Shown here: piece by piece, positions 24,601-35,084 of the stretch | How positions within the stretch are numbered: the first letter of the stretch is position 1 | Layout of the letters: every line of letters starts with the position of its first letter | DNA from: Lagopus muta | Lineage: Eukaryota > Chordata > Aves > Galliformes > Phasianidae | Length of the DNA: 64,000 bases | Reading direction: 5' to 3' | NCBI RefSeq assembly: GCF_023343835.1 | Contig: NC_064447.1 | Coordinates: 9,196,501 to 9,260,500, forward strand | Program-made: the position numbers and the translations under genes | The notes under the pieces: model-generated | What the model was told of the DNA's origin: nothing | Database searches by the model: none | Seen by the model: the letters and a program-made list of their open reading frames with translations, nothing else

Positions 24601-27600
24601 GGGTGGACACTGGAGGTAGCAGCTGTTGCCATGGGCTTTGGGGTGCTGTACTTCTGCAGCCCTGGGTGATGGTCTCTAAGATGACAGAGGCCCCAGGCGT
24701 GGCTTTGTGCTTGGCCGGGAGCCCTGCGCTGCCAACGAGGACCTTCCCACACCTGGTGGAAGCAGAGGGGTGGTGTGACCCCACCTGGCTTGCAAATGGA
24801 AATGGGTGCACAGAGCAGAGCCCCAACAGCACCACAAGATCTTGAAGTTCCAGTCTCATTCCTCTATACCAGGCCTCCCTGTGCATGTGTGCAGACAAGT
24901 GTGTGTGTGTGCAAGCCAGTGTGTGTGTTCCAGGGCAGCCATGCAGCACCCCTGCACTGATCAGCCTCTTTCTCCAGCACTGAGCTCCCATTGTATCTGC
25001 TTTCTGCTCTCCATAACGGTATGTGTTGGGTGGATTCATCAGTAACCCTTTGGCCTTAATGACCCCATTGGAATAACCATGGAAGGACACCACAATCAGT
25101 CACATACCTTCAGGGCCGTGAGCTGCCCATAACTGAGATCTCTGGCCATAAACATGAGCATGGGCTTGAAGCAAATGATGCAGGGGCTGCAGCTGTGCCA
25201 TGGTGATGGGGGAGCATCCCTTTTCTCTGCTAACCATCAGGATTTGGGGCACACAGAGGGCTGGGTGGCTCTGTACACAATAAGGACTTTGGTTCCCAAA
25301 ATGGTTTTCCAAATGGCACGGTTCTTATCGGGGATGAATAACTGGGTGTCAGATGACACGTAAAAGCAGCCAGTTCATTAGAAATGCTAATGCTGTCTCC
25401 AGCTTCTCCCCTTTCCATCACTCCACATCCCCTAGAATATGATGCTCAATAGGTTGGGAAGCCAAACCCAACATTCCCCAGCTCCTGGCCCTGCACTGAG
25501 CCCCTCCTGGTGCACAGGCTGGGTTGAAGCCCCAGAAGAGACTCCATCCCAGGGCTGGGAGAGGTCTGGAGGCACTGAGGATGCTGGGGGCTGCTCCCTG
25601 CAGCTGGGAGTGGGGCAAACCTCCAGGCTGCTTCATGTATCAAACAGTAATTATGTGCAAAGGGCGTGGGGGTGCAAAGGAGCATTAATAAATTATCTCC
25701 CTTGTTGTTAATTGACATGGCTTTGGTCGCTGAGCTGAGGGCTTGGCTCCCCTTCCAGGCCCATCCTGGCCTCATTACCACCTCCATTACCATATTCAGG
25801 TTTCCCTGCTTAAAGCCAATTAGCTCATGGCCGGGCCTGATTGGGAAGCTGCGGCCTCATTTGCACATTTTTGAATCAGTGAAAGAATCAAAAAATAATG
25901 GAGCAGGCAGGAAGGGAAAGCGCCGCAGGGCTCAGTGTGCACTGAGGGCTACGAGGGGCGAAGGGGATGGCGTGGGGATGGCACGGTAATGAGCAGCCAA
26001 AGAGACCATGGCCTTAATTTGCTCCCGGGCGGTTTGCTGGGGTTCAACAGATGCTCCAGGGGGAGGTGATGGAAGGGCCTGGGGTTGTGGTTTTCTTCTT
26101 GTGTCCCCCACCCCACTTTGGAGACAGAGTGGCTGTCTCCATCCATGCCGTTAGCCGTGGTGCGCTCAGGGATGCACTGTTGGGTCCGTATCCAGTGTCC
26201 CATCCCCTCACTGCCTTCTGGCCCCATTCCCTAGCAGAGGTGCTGCTATCTTCGCTATCTGAAAGTTTTCCTCTCCGGTTCCAGTTTAACAACTTCATAG
26301 CTGCTGCTGCTGCCACAAAGGCCTCCTTGTCACCGCCGGGTGAGATAAGCCTTGGTGCGATTCATATGTAGATCCGGGTGGTACCGGAGAGGAGAAATCT
26401 GCGGAGATCTGCCCCAAGCCCTCTCCCTTCTCTGGTTCCAAACTGTTTTACATCTGCACAAAAAGGTCCCGGCCCCCATTGAGCCTTGGGGCTGTCACTG
26501 TGCCATCAGGGAGATCCGGTGTCACCGTGCCGGACGCAGCTCCATGCCCACGCTGGGATGGAATGTGACACCATTCTGCGGGTCCTGCTGGGTTAGTCCC
26601 GAAATCACCGTTCCCCTTTATGGCTGACTGTCTTGAAAGCGTCGTTGGTGCAGCATCAAGCTGCCAGCCGTGTCAGCTCGGGCAGAAATCCCTGTGCCTT
26701 TCACTTGCTTCTGTCACTGCCTTATGTCAGCGGTCATTTTTTAATAATTCTTAATAATTTTTTAATAATTTTAACAATAATGAAGGGGTTGTTTTTTTCC
26801 CCTTTTCCAGGTGTGGTTTTACCTCTTTTCCTTTTCTAGTGCTGGTGACAACACAGAACCCAGTCCAACTGCTCCCATCACCAGCACTGTGCATTATCGG
26901 GTCCGGGACCGTTGTGAGTGTGCCTGGCACAGGCTGGGCCTTGGGAGGACGCTGCCAGCATCGCCCGTGGGAGCTCTGGGCTGGAGCCTCCCTTATCGCC
27001 ATGCAGGCACATCCGTTATGTTACACTCAGCCCATCCCTGGGATGGATTCTCCTCCGTCTCCAGCAAACCAATCGCAGAGCCCAGGAATCCTGAACCAAT
27101 TAACCCCACTTTTTGAAGTCTGCTTTGATTACCTGCCCGCTCTGACTGTTAATCTGTGTTTAAAGCAGCTTTCTGCGTTTTTATCAGGGTTGTAATTCAT
27201 TGCGCCTCGCTACCTCAACAGAGGAGATCATTAATCATTGTGAGGGCCCCTGGGAGCACAGCCTTAATCTGCCATTTCCCATTGCCTATAGGAGGGTGGG
27301 CCTGGAGGTGTCCGGCAGCACTCGGTTGACAGATCCAAGGGCACAGTTCTGAGAGGAGACCCTCAGTGACTGATCACCCGCGTGGTGCAGTGGGAGCTGC
27401 CTTGGGGGGAGATGCTCACAGCTCCACGTGTTGAACATCTCCATGTAGGAAATCCCATTGCCCACGCTGTGGATACGTGGCACCTGGGGAGATGGTCAGT
27501 GGGGGTGAGTTGGGATTGGGCTTGGTGACCTTAGCCATCTTTTCCATGGGGCACCCAGAGTAATGATTCTGTGATTCTATGACGTGTACCTGTGGGCAGT

Positions 27601-30561
27601 GCTTGGCATACTCGATGTGTTCTCTTAGTAAAAATTAACTGTATATTCCATTAAAGTTTCCAGTGCTTTTTCTAAGGTGGAGCATAACAGGTCCATTGAT
27701 TTCTGATTTAAGTCAGGTCTGTAGGTGGAGGGGGGTTATCAATAATTAACTGGAGTAATTTAGGGAGAAGTCTTAGGGAGCTAATGGAAATGCAGAGTAA
27801 CACAGTTGTCTTGCAAGGAGTGGGAATCTGTGGGACAGAGCTGAGTGGAAGGTGTGTGCTGCTGCCTTAACATGGACTTTAAATTTTACTTTAATTACAT
27901 TTTTTGTTAAGCATAGGAGAGAGTGGCTGGCTCTAATTATAGCTGGGACTGCTCCTGCATGCATGCAACCATGGATGGCAGGATGTGTGTGGGCTCTGGC
28001 AGTGCTGGCTGTCAATCACCCAGATAGGGGATAAAGCAGCTTTTGGAAGATACTTCCATGCAAGCTTGGCTTGGGGCATCCAGAATGGCATCATTCCTCA
28101 TGGTCACCATGTCAGGGTAGGGGGGACCCAGCTGCCCACCCTTTTTCAGTGTACTTGGTACCTCAGTGTGCACTGAGAGCTCTGGACAGGGCTGTATATT
28201 TTTTCCTAGAAATAACCCTAATCCTTGGGTTACAGGAGCAGCATGTGTTGGCACTGAAAATCTGGTGGCTTTAAATGATTTAGTGATTTTTTTTCTCAAA
28301 AACTTGCCTTCCTTTGACTTTTCTGTGGTCATCCAGGTGAAAGCTTGGCAGAACTTCAGCTTGGGTCAAAACAACACCAGTTTGTAGAGAACAGACCAAG
28401 AGAAGCAGAATTTCGGCTTCATGTTGGCTCTCCAGGAGCTTGGATGATGTCATCCCAAATGTTGCACAATGAACATTTTGTTGTACGTTGAGGACAGGGT
28501 CTGATTTAGGTCCCACGTGCGCCGTGAGGCATCTGAGGGAAGTGCTGGGAGCAGTGCTGCATTCCCAGAGGGGAGGACTGGCCCGTGTGGGCTCAGGGGT
28601 GTACAAGGGATGGGATGGGCAGGAGCTGTGCTGGAGGTGTCTGTCCCCATCATCCCCCAGCTTGCTGAGAAGTGGCATTGTGGGGTTGGCTTTGGGATGC
28701 GTTTAGGGTTACAACTACAGGAGATGTGACAACCTGCTGCCAGGAGCCCCTCCATCCAGCTGTGCCAGCTGTGCCTGCCCCTGCTGATGGGGCTGGGGAT
28801 AAGAAGTGGCTCTGTGAGTGCTGTCACTGTCCAAACAAAGCCAACAAAATACAGCCACAAGTGGCTTTGCCTCTCATTTGGGGGAGGGAGTAATGTGGGG
28901 CCCAGCGTTGCTCGCAAATGCTTTTAATAAAGTGTTCTTTCCTGCGTCCAGAGGAAAAAAACCCCAAACCTCAAGCCTTTTCCCATTACATAAGGAACAG
29001 ATGCTGCTGGGCAGAGCCCTGGTGTGCTGACAGCGTGGTCAGGACTGAGCCATTGGCATCCGCAGGGCAGTGCTGGCCCCAGTGTGCCCACAGGACATCA
29101 TCCATTACTCCTGGCCATGGTTGGTATTCAGGACTGGGTAGCTCAGTGTCAGGAGGTGTATGTGGGTGTATGTGGGCATTCCGGAGGCATGCCAGCACCC
29201 ACACAGTGCACACCATGTTGGTTTCCATCTATGAAATAGTGCACACCTGCAGGGTTTGTACTCTTCTAGGAATGATGCTGGGTGGGAGCAATGACTGTGA
29301 TCATGTATCTGTATGTGTAGGTGGACACACAGTTCTTGTTTCAGAAGAACCTACTGGAGTGATTCAGTCATTGCCCACGGTACTAAGTCAGTCTCTGGAA
29401 GCGTCCCATCCCACCCCATCCCTTCCCATCCCATCCTCCTTCTTCATCAAGATGGCCAGAAGGGACACGCTCAGCCCCAAGTGGAAGGAGACGTGGAGGA
29501 GTTGGGAAGGCACCCATACTGCTGTAGGGCACCATGCCCCACTCCCTTCCCAATCCAGCCCCAGCTCTCTCAGCCCAAAGGGTGACATGCCTGGGTAATT
29601 TCTCCAGTAATTAACGCCTCATTAAAGTGCACAGAGGAACAATCTCCCTAGTGAGTTTTACACAGCATAATGCCTGGGTCCTGAGAGGTTTCCTGCCCCT
29701 TTTTTTTTTAAAGGGAACTGTCTTTTTCTGGCCTTAACTGCTTGCTCTCTGGAGGCAGAGGAGGTTGAACCTGATGGGCACCTGCATTGTGGTTGGGTCA
29801 GGTTTGAGGGGAAAGTTAACTGTCCCTATGACCAGGGCTGGGAACTGGGGCTGCTCCAGGCTCTGAGAAGGTGAGGTGGGAACTGATGGAGTGCAGTAGG
29901 GTCACATCCACCATCCCTGACCGTGTTGTGTTCTCTCCCCAGGAGCTTGATGCCACGGACACTAGAGGGGCAGATCACAATGGAGAAGACCCCCAGCTAC
30001 TTTGTCACCAAGGAGGCTCCGCGGCGCATCTACAACATGTCACGGGACACCAAGCTGATCGTGGTGGTGCGCAACCCCGTCACCCGCGCCATCTCGGACT
30101 ACACGCAGACGCTTTCCAAAAACCCCACCATCCCCAGCTTCCAAGACTTGGCCTTCAAAAACATCAGCACGGGACTGATTGACACGAGCTGGAGCGCAGT
30201 CAGGATCGGGATCTACGCCAAGCACCTGGACAACTGGCTGCAGTACTTCCCCCTCTCCAAATTCCTCTTTGTCAGCGGAGAGAGGCTGGTCAGTGACCCG
30301 GCTGGGGAGATGGGCCGCGTCCAGGACTTCCTGGGTCTCAAGAGGGTGGTGACGGACAAACATTTCTATTTCAACCAGACAAAGGGCTTTCCCTGCCTGA
30401 AGAAGCCGGAGGGCAGCAGCAAGCCCCGCTGCCTTGGCAAGTCCAAGGGGCGGCCGCACCCCAAGATCGAGGGGCAGGTGGTGCAGCGCCTGCAGGAGTT
30501 CTACAGACCCTTCAACATGAAGTTTTACCAGATGACGGGACAGGACTTTGGCTGGGACTGA
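9093..30561 (+). CDS. HS3ST6: Heparan sulfate glucosamine 3-O-sulfotransferase 6 (two coding exons joined)
   Basis: The coding sequence is join(9093..9460, 29943..30561), 328 codons plus stop. The enzyme transfers sulfate from PAPS to the 3-OH of glucosamine in heparan sulfate and is a type II Golgi membrane protein. The predicted protein has a short cytosolic tail, a membrane anchor (about 16-34), a Pro/Ala-rich stem (35-72) and the sulfotransferase domain (73-328). The 5'-phosphosulfate loop [12 protein letters not shown] is at 81-92, the probable catalytic Glu is E107 in EPHFFDR, and the 3'-phosphate motif [14 protein letters not shown] is at 163-176 with R166 and S174. C274 and C286 are the likely conserved disulfide. 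The domain matches remembered human HS3ST6 closely, including SLMPRTL and the ending MTGQDFGW. The exon junction splits Arg123 (AG|G). Paralogues such as HS3ST3 share the fold, but synteny with MEIOB supports HS3ST6. Confidence 0.96.
9920..9940. repeat. Homopolymer, 21 T
   Basis: An uninterrupted run of 21 T lies in the first 500 bp of the HS3ST6 intron. It is followed by cccctgggcc and shows no retroposon body on either side that I recognise. Its length is probably variable between individuals. Confidence 0.8.
13955..14185 (-). mobile_element. CR1 LINE 3'-end fragment, antisense
   Basis: Read on the plus strand it begins tcacagaaccattcaggctg and continues through the family's typical tggaaaagccctttc, ccctcagtgccacatct, ctccagggacggtgacccc and gaagaaatcgttcctgat to cctcccctcgcac. 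This is the reverse complement of the CR1 3' region, the dominant LINE of birds. The copy is 5'-truncated, as most are, and diverged by substitutions and small indels. Confidence 0.85.
14762..14846 (+). mobile_element. CR1 LINE 3'-terminal scrap
   Basis: The words gaggttggaacc, agtcccttccaacctaacc and the ending ggtcctatgaac match the last roughly 80 bp of CR1, where the octamer ATTCTATG-type tail normally sits. It is a short, heavily 5'-truncated copy in the HS3ST6 intron. Confidence 0.6.
17030..17340. promoter_or_regulatory. Candidate conserved non-coding element in HS3ST6 intron
   Basis: This is a non-repetitive block of balanced composition with homeodomain cores (cctgttaattaattcc), gcaatcaaaggg (a TCF/LEF-like CAAAG word) and retained CpGs. 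It is flanked by lower-complexity G-rich DNA. No splice-bounded coding exon fits it. Confidence 0.3.
17848..17885 (+). other. Potential G-quadruplex tract
   Basis: The stretch contains four or more runs of at least three G with short loops (gggggtggggattggggt followed by gtggggg) on the sense strand of the HS3ST6 intron. It satisfies the usual G3N1-7 pattern. Whether it folds in cells is unknown. Confidence 0.55.
18632..18693 (+). mobile_element. CR1 LINE 3'-terminal scrap
   Basis: The phrase atttcccttccaactcttaa followed by ggattctatgattcc is the characteristic CR1 terminus, including the ATTCTATGATTC tail. Only about 60 bp can be recognised. Confidence 0.7.
19985..20318 (+). mobile_element. 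CR1 LINE internal fragment (end of reverse transcriptase region)
   Basis: Translation in shifting plus frames resembles the CR1 ORF2 stretch after the RT core: a YIDDLDE-like segment ([19 protein letters not shown] around 20037-20093), then DTKLG, and later [16 protein letters not shown]-like residues around 20190-20240. Several frame changes and stops show it is inactive. Unusually it lacks the CR1 3' end, so it was probably cut by a later deletion. Confidence 0.8.
21723..21812. repeat. Imperfect tandem repeat, CATCCCTGTTCC-like unit
   Basis: Variants of catccctgttcc and catccctgtccc recur five times over 90 bp at about 18-21 bp spacing. It is low-complexity and has no coding or splice context. 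Confidence 0.6.
22381..22470. repeat. Tandem repeat carrying clustered GATA motifs
   Basis: Diverged copies of a unit like ggggatgcagata or ggtggataacaggggcagat create five strict WGATAR words: 22383-22388, 22398-22403, 22414-22419, 22429-22434 and 22455-22460. A near match (GATA preceded by G) lies at 22443. The cluster spans about 80 bp of the HS3ST6 intron. The repeat is seen; any binding of GATA factors is inference. Confidence 0.65.
22558..22795 (-). mobile_element. CR1 LINE 3' fragment, antisense
   Basis: Plus-strand reading shows cacagagcggtttgagttgg, ggtcccactccctgcactg, cacccacagctccatcagtg, gatgggacacctccat and gggcaccctgtgccattcct, which is the reverse complement of a CR1 subfamily 3' region. 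It is the same subfamily as the copy at 35085-35298, in the opposite orientation. Confidence 0.85.
23930..24120. promoter_or_regulatory. Candidate conserved non-coding element in HS3ST6 intron
   Basis: This is a compact non-repetitive block with aacccctttaattgtgtg, cctttaaaaggggt and cctttaattcctgaataaat words and preserved CpGs (gctgcggcgggg). It has no supported exon. A possible enhancer is inferred only from composition. Confidence 0.3.
25680..25935. promoter_or_regulatory. Candidate conserved non-coding element in HS3ST6 intron
   Basis: Repeated ATTA/TAAT and CCAAT-like words (gcattaataaattat, gttgttaattgac, agccaattagctc) and a Pit/Oct-like tttgcacatttttgaatc lie in non-repetitive sequence. 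No exon signals fit it. Confidence 0.3.
27080..27290. promoter_or_regulatory. Candidate conserved non-coding element in HS3ST6 intron
   Basis: This AT-balanced, non-repetitive block carries gaaccaattaacccc, gttaatctgtg, gatcattaatcattgtg and ccttaatctgcc, which are homeodomain cores including bicoid-type TAATC. It lies 2.7 kb before HS3ST6 exon 2. Function is inferred. Confidence 0.3.
27495..27584 (+). mobile_element. CR1 LINE 3'-terminal scrap
   Basis: The words gttgggattgggcttggtg, accttagccatcttttcc and the ending atgattctgtgattctatga match the CR1 tail with its octamer repeat. The copy is strongly 5'-truncated. Confidence 0.75.
29943..30561 (+). CDS. HS3ST6: HS3ST6 coding exon 2 (residues 123-328 and stop)
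   Basis: The acceptor ttctctccccag precedes gagcttgatgcc, completing Arg123. The exon encodes most of the catalytic domain: the 3'-phosphate-binding motif, the sequons NMS (154), NIS and NQT, the disulfide cysteines C274 and C286, and the basic [11 protein letters not shown] tail segment. It stops at TGA 30559-30561. The reading frame is fully open and highly similar to remembered mammalian HS3ST6, so the gene looks intact. Confidence 0.96.
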
Positions 30562-30690
30562 ATGGGGCCACCGGCAGCCTCCTCCCTCTGTTCTAATTTA
30601 TATCGGACCTTTTCCGGCGAGAAATGGACCCTTCCAGAGTAGAGAGAAATATTTAAGAAATAAAACCACAGATGACCCCTCCCTCCCCTT
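30562..30690 (+). terminator. HS3ST6: HS3ST6 3' UTR with poly(A) signal
   Basis: A canonical AATAAA occurs at 30659-30664, about 100 bp after the stop codon. Cleavage would be expected roughly 15-25 bp later. The short 3' UTR fits a compact avian gene. Additional downstream signals cannot be excluded. Confidence 0.7.
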
Positions 30691-31194
30691 CCTCCCCTGA
30701 CCAGATTAAATATTCTTCCATATAAATCTTGCTGATCTGTATTAACCGTGGCCGTGCTGGTGACAAGTGCATGGGTGTGATTGCGTGCTACCCAACATGA
30801 GCGCTGGGAGCCAGCCTGGCCCCGTGATGCCCACGCTGGGTCTGTATTTGGGGCAGGCCTTGGCTGCAGTTGGCCAGGCAGCAAAACCCAGAGCACGGAG
30901 CGTTTTGTGCAGGCTGGGAATTGTCTGAAGGAATTTCCTCATTGAGAAAAACGATTGATGGTGGTGGTTTGGAATAAGTGCCGGATCTGGGGATGAGGAG
31001 AGGGAGCTGCGTATCACATACCTTCCTTTGAGTAACCCAGATGATGAAGCAGGGCATTTCTCACCCTTAGGATAGAAATCCCTGCTTCCACAAATTCACC
31101 AAAGCAGAGCAAACAAAAGCTCCAATCTCTGACCTTTGGGTTCAGTCATCTCAATAGATCCTCACATCTGCAGTCATAGAGAACCATCACGGAG

Positions 31195-31330
31195 GCTGCA
31201 GAAATTAGTTTAATCTGAATTAACTACTCTTCCCTTAATTAAAGATGGGGAAACATTTAATTAACCTTTAATATCTTACTAGTGACTTGCATTTGTCTTT
31301 TTAATGAGCTAATTATGTGTTTTCAAGGGC
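31195..31330. promoter_or_regulatory. AT-rich homeodomain-motif block downstream of HS3ST6
   Basis: About 135 bp contain at least seven TAAT/ATTA cores, including two TTAATTAA-like palindromes (cccttaattaaag, atttaattaacc) and gagctaattatgtg. There is no repeat signature. It may be a homeobox-bound regulatory element; this is inferred. Confidence 0.3.
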
Positions 31331-31446
31331 CCTGGGGCATCACATTGCTTGCAAATATGCTTTGGCTGTGGTTTCTTCCACTACAGTGCATCCCAGCGCT
31401 GACCATTCTGCCACGCATGCTGTAGAACTGCTCAGCACCACTGCTG

Positions 31447-31541
31447 TGGATGGGTGGGTACCACTTGTCCTGGAGGTGATGCATATGATGGGTACCACTT
31501 GTCCTGAGGGAGATGGATTGGGTGGGTACTATTTGTCCTGT
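31447..31541. repeat. 34-bp direct repeat, three copies
   Basis: The phrase gggtaccacttgtcctg (third copy gggtactatttgtcctg) starts at 31456, 31490 and 31524, exactly 34 bp apart. The intervening bases are diverged. It is a small minisatellite in intergenic DNA. Confidence 0.8.
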
Positions 31542-31979
31542 AATGCACAGAAGGCAGAGGAACCTTTCTTCACTCTTGGACACCGGCACTTTTCCCTTTG
31601 CTCCACTCAGCTCTCCCCTCTCGCTTGTCCCAGCTCTGGGACATCCTCTGTGTCCCCTCCAGGAGATACATTTTCTGTACCAATGAGTGGAGCTGGGGCT
31701 GGCAGTTGGCAGGTTGGCACTTAGGCTCATCGAGTGGATGCTGGGACAAATGACGTGAGCAGGACAAACGTGATGTGGGAGCTCAACGCAGCATTTACCC
31801 ATTCCTATAGGCACCGTTGGCTGTCCTGGCTGTCTGTCCATCCTTGTGAGCATCCATGAGCTGAAGATGCCCGGGTGCCACACGTGAGCTTTATGGGTTT
31901 AAAGCCATAGGAGGAATCAAGGCTGTTTTAGAGGACTGGAAACAGGAGATGAAATGGTGCTGGTGCTGCTGTGGTGGCA

Positions 31980-32560
31980 CTCAGAGCTGCGCAATGGACC
32001 ATGCTTCGCCGCTCGCGGTTTTGTTTCCAGCCACGACATTCGACCAAATTATTCTCCGCCAAGAGCTTTAAAGTTTCCCAAGTGCCTGTGAAAGCCTGGA
32101 AACGCTGATAGTGATCCTATTTCCCAGCTGAGTGACTGCATTCAGCCCGAGCCGTATTCATATGCAAAACTCTCAGGGTCCCGGCTCCAAGGATGGGGTC
32201 TGTCTGCCCTGTGAAAGGGAACCATACTTTTTTGGAGCCCGGGCCTTTCTAAAGCCGCACAATACCATATAGACTATGCCATTTAAAGCATCTGAAGCGA
32301 CCCAAAATGTATTGAAAGCTTGCTTTGCAGACTCATTAAGACTACTCAATAGGTTCTGGCAAATACCGTGCCAGGGCTGACCGCACGGATTAAGACTTTT
32401 GAAGTGTTACACAAACCCCCTGCTTAAACTAATTGCTGCCCCACGGCTCACGAGGTCAAGTATTTGTATTCATTGCCTCAGAGAGGAGCCACTTGTGGGT
32501 CTGCCCAGGTGAAGCCGCACTTCATTACATCGGGGCCATAAAAGCGGCCTTGGATGGGCA
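31980..32560. promoter_or_regulatory. Candidate conserved non-coding element downstream of HS3ST6
   Basis: Nearly 600 bp of non-repetitive, balanced sequence with retained CpGs stands out from the surrounding low-complexity G/T-rich DNA. Notable words are ttcatatgcaaaac (octamer-like), ccatatagactatgcc, gacctctga-free AT cores and ggccataaaagcgg. No open frame or splice pattern explains the block. It is the strongest-looking of the candidate conserved elements here, but no comparison was possible. Confidence 0.35.
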
Positions 32561-32940
32561 GAGGGAAGGTGCCTGGGATGGAGTAGCCCCAGTGAGCGCT
32601 TGGGATTTAACGTGGCCGTCAAGCAGCTCCCCACCATGATGTGTTTTAAGGCAGCATAATCTCAGGAGATGTGTGACATCCATGGCACGAGGTGTTGGTG
32701 GACACACTGAGGCTGTAGGTCCAGCACAAGGACAAGTTTGAACACCTGGTGCATCGTTGCATGGCAGCCCCTCCACGTGTGCACGGCCTCAGCCCTAAGC
32801 TGGGGATCTGCAGGGTGCTGTTTGCTATCAGAGCAGTTAGTGGTCACTGATGGAAACCAAGGTGGGGAGTCTGCACTGAGCTGGGTGAGGTGCAGGGAAG
32901 TCAGCAGCCAGTTTCCTCTCATTGCTGTGTTTTCTGCACC

Positions 32941-32971
32941 AGAGCCCATGGAGCCCATGGAGCCCATGGAC
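32941..32971. repeat. 10-bp direct repeat (GAGCCCATGG), three copies
   Basis: Three perfect tandem copies of gagcccatgg, each containing an NcoI-type palindrome, lie in intergenic DNA. The encoded MEPMEPME-like peptide has no supporting gene context. Confidence 0.85.
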
Positions 32972-35084
32972 TCATTCTTGAGGCTGTGGGGAGCTGCTGA
33001 TGGGGCTGTAGGGAAATAGACCCATGTAGGTGTTTTTATGACTTCCTTCTTTGCATCTATCTCAGAATGCTAAAAATCAGAAGCCTGGAGGGTGATGTTT
33101 TCCTCCAAGTGGCAGTGCTGGGACAAAGGCACTCCTCAGCTCTGCGTCTGCATCTGCTGGGAGGAGGATGCAAAGCTCCCAGTGCCTTTGAGCCCCAGGT
33201 CCCAGTGGATGTTAGTCGTTGCCAGAGCAAGAGGGGGATGGAAATCCACACAAGAAAATCTCCATTGCCAAGTGTGGAAAGTTTTGTTCTCAGTCTCAAC
33301 CAAAGTTTCCATTTCTAACTCAATTTCTGTTTTTGAAGTTAACTATCCAAAGTGTTGCTGTTCCTGTGCCCCAGTGTTCCCACTCTGTTTCAGCTGCTAC
33401 GTGAGCCAGGAAGAGCAGCACTAGAAAACCTTCTAAAATTGTTATTTATTTATTTTTTGTCTTTTATACCAAACCTAGAAGGATGGACAAGAAAAAAAAT
33501 CCACAAGGAAGTAATTAAAACATTCCGATTTTTTGTGAAGATCTGGAGATCAGCTATTTGCAGTTATCCTTCTCATTTTGATGTGCCTTGGGAGCATCTT
33601 TTGACAGGGATGTGCCCCATTCTCTGCCTGCTGCACCAGCCCCACACCCCGTTCCCAGGTGGGGCTCATGCTGCAGGGCTGTGGTGCACCTAGAGGTGAT
33701 AAATGCAGGAGATCTGTGGGTCTGGCTCCTTGCTGCAGGACCTGGTCCAGCTGTGTAGGTGGTGTCCTGGATCTAGCAGGTAAGGAGGAAGCTGAAGCCA
33801 GGGACACTGTTTGTCTTTTGGTTGTCCTTTGCGCTGTTTGTAAGGTAGAGTCCCAGAAATATTTGGGCATAGGGCAGTGTGGTTGCTCAGAGGTGTTCAG
33901 GGACCATCTCACAATACTCAGGACAAATCTTTGAGATTTCCCTCATACTGGTGCTTGAGGTCTCCAGATCTTTCCTGCAGTGTGGTGCTGCTGCTTCTTT
34001 AGTGTTTGAGTGCTCAGCCCTGGGGCTGCTGGTGCATCTCTGGTTTGTGATGGGAGAGTGAATGGGGTTTGGAATCTACCAGAGCTCAAAGGCAAGTGAA
34101 GGTGAAGCAGGGAGGGCTGGGGCAACTCAGCTGAATGCATGGTTTGGGGGCTATGCTGTGCTGGCAGTACTCAGGTGGTGCCTATGCCTTGTGGAGGTGA
34201 GTTTGTGCTCCTATGGTGGGAGTGGGCAGCAAGTTCTACTTCCTCCAGCACTCAGGGATGCACTGGGCTGCAATGCTACATGCCATGGGATGTACTGCAG
34301 TGTCCAGCTGGCACAGGGGGCAGCCCCTGGGGGAGACATGCATCCCTTTGCAGTGCTCAGCCCAACAGCACCCCAAGTTGCCATCCCCCACCCAGCCTCT
34401 TCTCTGCTTCCAATCTTGATGTAATCTCAATACACAAAATAAATTCATGCCATATTCCCCAATAGATGAGAAAATGCCCACGCTGAGGTTGCTCTAATTG
34501 CAACCACGTGCCTGGTGGTGGCTTCCAAGTAGTGCAGAGAGCAGCCTGGGTTGCATGTGGGGCATAAACACTGTCAGGTGCAGGGCATCATGGCTGTGTG
34601 CAGGACATGGAGAGCACAGCACTCACTTCCAGCCCAAGGGGAGCTGAGCTGCTGCGGTTCAACCTGTGCCCTGATTGTGGGTTTGGTTATTCACTGCTTT
34701 AATTGGAATTAGGGTGAGACAAATGCATCCTTTGTATCTGGCCCCTCTGGAAGCCTGTGAACAGGCACTGAGTTGCTTTTAGGAAAGTTGTTACTTACTG
34801 AAATAATTAACCAAATGATTTATCTGGGAGCAACCTGCTGGGAGCTGTTCCTGTTCAAACTGGGATGGGACGTGTTGCTGGCTTGTCCCCACCATGAGTG
34901 TCTGGGCTGCCAGGGAAGGCTGCTGTAGAGCTGGCATCAGTGCTGTGCCAGTGGTGGGACTGCTCGACTGAGTTTATTTGCATTCTTGGTGCAAAAGAAG
35001 TAATCTTTGGGCCATTTTAAAAATGCAAGTTGCTTTTCTGCTAAGATCTAAAGACTTGCCTGTGCATCCCAATAGCCATTCCTC

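Larger units (their letters stand above)
9461..29942 (+). other. HS3ST6: HS3ST6 intron 1 (20.5 kb)
   Basis: It is bounded by gtaacg at the donor and ttctctccccag at the acceptor. No internal coding exon is needed, because the two coding exons join in phase and match the whole known protein. It carries CR1 LINE fragments, simple repeats, a quadruplex-prone G tract, a GATA-motif repeat and several candidate regulatory blocks, each listed separately. The remainder is unremarkable GC-rich avian intron with no supported gene. Confidence 0.9.

Noticed and set aside
28918-29598. A 226-residue open frame just before HS3ST6 exon 2
   Set aside because: It lies within the HS3ST6 intron in GC-rich DNA, has no recognisable domain, includes simple repeats (ccatccc-type) and overlaps equally long antisense frames.
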